Shown here piece by piece: positions 61,021 to 64,000 of a DNA stretch of 64,000 nt. Made by a program: the position numbers and the translations under genes. Location of the stretch: contig PTEX01000298.1 of the NCBI GenBank assembly GCA_003342815.1, forward strand, positions 620,001 to 684,000, given 5' to 3'. The stretch comes from Eudromia elegans (Eukaryota; Chordata; Aves; Tinamiformes; Tinamidae). The number at the start of each line of letters is the position of its first letter. Position 1 is the stretch's first letter. The notes below the pieces were generated by a model. It saw only the letters and a program-made list of their open reading frames with translations, was not told where the DNA came from and did no database searches.

Positions 61021-64000
61021 TTCTTGCTTTACTTATGCTCCCTTTACTTATTATGCCATTTCAACTGTAAACGTTCTTGTTTAGCTAACCTTAATGAATC
61101 AGACACTCTCATGTAGCCTTCCAAATAATCATTAGTTATATTCTCTTCAGTAAATATTTTACTACTTATCTACTCTGGACAATCACTTGCCACCAAAAAA
61201 ATCACTGCATTAAATTAGAAGTCTCCATTCCATCATTAAAGCATGAAATAGAAATAAATGGAATAAACTATTTTTTTTGTGCAATTCTAAGCACCACTCT
61301 AAGAGTGGAATTGCTACAGACATATCTATAATTACTAAGTCATACAGCTACTATCTGCTTTATTCATTTATATAAGTGAAAAAAGGTAAAAGAGAATTTC
61401 TTTTGTTAAACGCCTATATTTAACTTTCTCTTCATTCCATCCGGTAATCTCTCAATAGGTATTTAAGAACTCTAGGGAATGAAAAACATTTTGAAAGCTT
61501 CAGTGGTCACACTCTAAAGCCAACTTTGTGTGGCAGTCATCATTTCCAAAATGGTTAAGTAAATCTGTTCCTGAAACCGTGGCACAGAACTAAAAGAGAG
61601 TGTTTGGCTTTCTTCACAACAGAGACAGTTGTCTGCATCCAGCTTCTCAGAGCACTTATGCATAAAGCTCTTCACACCTGCAATGCGACTTAAACAGTTC
61701 ATCACTGAAACTTTGTCTAAAAAACTAAATTCTCTCAGGCATAGTCTAACCATCTGGAATTATTCTCAATGTGAAAACTGCATACAACAATTAAATTAGT
61801 ATCTTTCTCTGTGCTTTCGCTAGCTTGCACAAGGAAACTGGCAATTTTCCGATACCACAGGCTTAATAAGAGCTATTTCCATTTTGATATTATAAGAATT
61901 ACAGAGACAAATATTGGATAATAGTAATTTGCGGGAAATACAACAGATTTCTCTCAATTAAAAATTGTTGCAGAGATCCATTTTATATTGCAGGGATCAT
62001 TCAGAAAAGAATTCAGACATAATGGGCTGAAATAAATAAAAAACAGTTTAAGTCTACAGGAAAAGGAAGAAAAAAACTACTCTGCCTTTTTCCTGCTTTC
62101 TCTTTTTTTTTTTTTTTTTGGTCTGCAATAATCTTGGCAGCAGAGATGACTTTGATTACAAGGAAAGAAAGTTCTACAGTCTTTTTCAAATAGTTCCTGC
62201 ATATTCTCAGTCACTGAAACTTAATAAGCAATTCTATTCTCAGGAAGACTGGAAAAACAATTCCTTAAGCAGAAGACTTACTGCCCTGCCAAACTGCACC
62301 TCAGACTGAGGGGGGCAGGTCAAGAGGATATTATTCTGAAAACTAAGATCTGCCAGTAACTGCCTTACGTATTTCTGCAATAGGAATATTCTGAAGGCAA
62401 GTCACAGATTGTGAGTGATTTTTGTATGAAATTTGCTTTGTGTCAAAATTTGCCCCAGATCATCTGGCAGGGCTAAGCCCTGAGTTTAGCATCACTTTTC
62501 CCTGTACAAGAAAATCCTGTTGGATTATGAGATTGTTATTTAATGATTCAAAAGAATAGGATTCCCAATGGCAGAGGAAGTTATGGATTGGCTGGCCATT
62601 TTTTTTCTGAATCAAAATGTTTACCATCTGCATTAGTGCATCTTGGCAGCCAGATTTGCAGCTGCTTTTATTTGAATCATAAAGGTTGGCAGGTTTTTTA
62701 TATATACATATTTTAATAATATTGTACAGTACAAAGCCGCCTTCCACATGCTGCCATCCTCTACTGAACATTTTTTTTTATTCCACAGGTTCTCTATTCA
62801 TATTATTTTTATTTCATTAGTTTTAAATGTAAAGTATACTCAAAGTATCTTTTTTTTTTATTAACATGGGCCTGTACTTAAAACATCTATAAAATACAAT
62901 TAATTGATTCCCATATTCTGCTCTCCAAAACAAGTCCTTTTTTTCTTTTGTTCATTTTTTTAAAATTTTTTTTTGTAATTTGTACATTAAAATTACCTTT
63001 TATCATACCTTTTAACATATATTCTCTTTCAACATATTTACCTGTGGCCAAGTATTTGTTGCAACAAGAAGATAAACAATATTAAAAGTCATTCCAATCA
63101 GGTGAGCTAGAAATGCAAATGCTGCTTTATGCATTTGGAAGATTGTATTGTAACTTATTTGCAATACCATTTTAAAGATTTCTATTTTTCCTCCTGAGCA
63201 GTAAGTGCAAGAAGGCCAGCATGTTCTACAAGTCATTGGAATTGTTCCCTAAAAATCAGTTTGCTGTCTTAATGAGTTCACAAGAGACTAAATGAAAGTG
63301 GGGCATCTCATTTTAGGACCAATAATGATTTAGATCACTCATTATTAAAGCTATCCAACTCAAAACTATCTTTTGTATATGGCTGCTAAATTTTGGACAA
63401 AAATTGTATTTAGTTTTTCATCATTGAAGCTTCCTTTTGTCCCTGTTTTACCCTGTGAAAGAGGGATTTTTATTAATATTTGAATTGTTGCATATTCAAA
63501 TATTTTTAGAAAAGTGTTCATTCTTCATTACACCATGAGAAGGCTGAGTTTCCTGTTTTAAAGGAAATCTTTGTTTTTAACATTTGTTAATTTCTGAATT
63601 AATCAAAAGAATCTACGCATTTCCAATATGTTTGGTATCCTAGTATATTATTGCAGTGTATATCATGTGTTATTGGCAACAGTTCTCCAAGTCTTCTATG
63701 AGAAGTAAACATTCAGACAAGGATATATTTGTTTATTCAAAGAAAGAGATCACCCAGTCAATTTTTTTTTTTTTTTTTTTCAGAAGGATCTCAAGAATGG
63801 CACCTTCTTTGAAGCAAAGATATCCAGGAGAGTTTCGCTGTTCTTAAGCCCTTTGCACATATGTCAGTGCTTAGCAACCAAGAATAGCTTGACAGAGTTA
63901 TTATTGCAGCTTTCTCGTTAACGTTGCAGGACCAAATATGCACTCCCACTTCATGCGATGAGAAAGGCACAATGTGTGTGATTACTCCAGTTTGCGCCAC
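61021..64000. other. Gene-free segment to the end of the window
   Basis: AT-rich low-copy sequence with T runs at 62103-62119 (17 bases) and 63762-63780 (19 bases, followed by CAG). A hydrophobic 74-codon minus-strand frame (63236-63012) and a 103-codon frame (62771-62460) match nothing I recognise. No RNA gene or classified repeat is supported. Confidence 0.5.

Noticed and set aside
63012-63236. Hydrophobic 74-codon minus-strand frame, possible membrane exon
   Set aside because: Hydrophobic frames are common in AT-rich DNA and no family or convincing splice sites are seen.
63762-63783. Long T run followed by CAG as a splice acceptor
   Set aside because: It has the polypyrimidine-AG form, but the bases after it give no recognisable exon, and T runs of this size are frequent in this DNA.
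1-64000. CRISPR arrays, tRNA or rRNA genes, bacterial operons, CpG-island promoters
   Set aside because: Scanned for by eye on both strands; no regularly spaced repeats, cloverleaf-type A/B box pairs, ribosomal motifs or CpG-dense blocks were seen.

Overview
The window looks like AT-rich, gene-poor DNA from a bird, either intergenic or deep intronic. The main organism clue is the LINE content. At 24030-24471 there is a CR1 3' end whose tail is the octamer-type ATTCTATG repeat characteristic of avian CR1, with the CR1 ORF2 C-terminus still readable. Two older CR1 copies lie at 28880-30340 and 47251-47990, both on the minus strand. The other landmarks are microsatellites, homopurine tracts and short assembly gaps (14935-14985 and 25051-25064, plus single Ns at 17915 and 26303), as expected of a draft vertebrate assembly. 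CpG-island promoters, convincing exons, tRNA or rRNA genes, CRISPR arrays and bacterial features were not seen. The longest open frames (about 145-159 codons) are within chance for 64 kb of this composition, and I recognise no host protein in any of them.

Layout. 1-6070: unique DNA with a 12-bp-arm hairpin and short duplications. 6075-6260: a probable ancient MIR-like SINE. 12661-12750: an old palindromic, MITE-like repeat. 14817-15080: a long homopurine microsatellite interrupted by a gap. 17868-17942: a polypyrimidine tract. 24030-24471: the youngest-looking CR1. 26100-26437: a long AAAAG array. 28880-30340: an ancient CR1. 38100-39170: a moderately GC-richer patch. 39832-39867: a near-perfect 17-bp-arm palindrome. 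47251-47990: an old CR1 that appears to carry an in-place inversion of about 100 bp. 51316-51341 and 57958-58017: further hairpins. 60400-61020: a GC-shifted block that may be an old solo LTR. The remainder is low-copy AT-rich sequence. Some stretches (37340-37990, 40130-40860, 58560-58690) have the look of conserved noncoding elements, which only alignment could show.

No gene system can be reconstructed here. The most informative observations concern sequence history: the CR1 microinversion, the CR1 age series, relics of ancient amniote repeats, and a run of near-perfect short hairpins and short direct duplications that look like replication-slippage or template-switch scars. I did not find an undescribed functional system and do not claim one.
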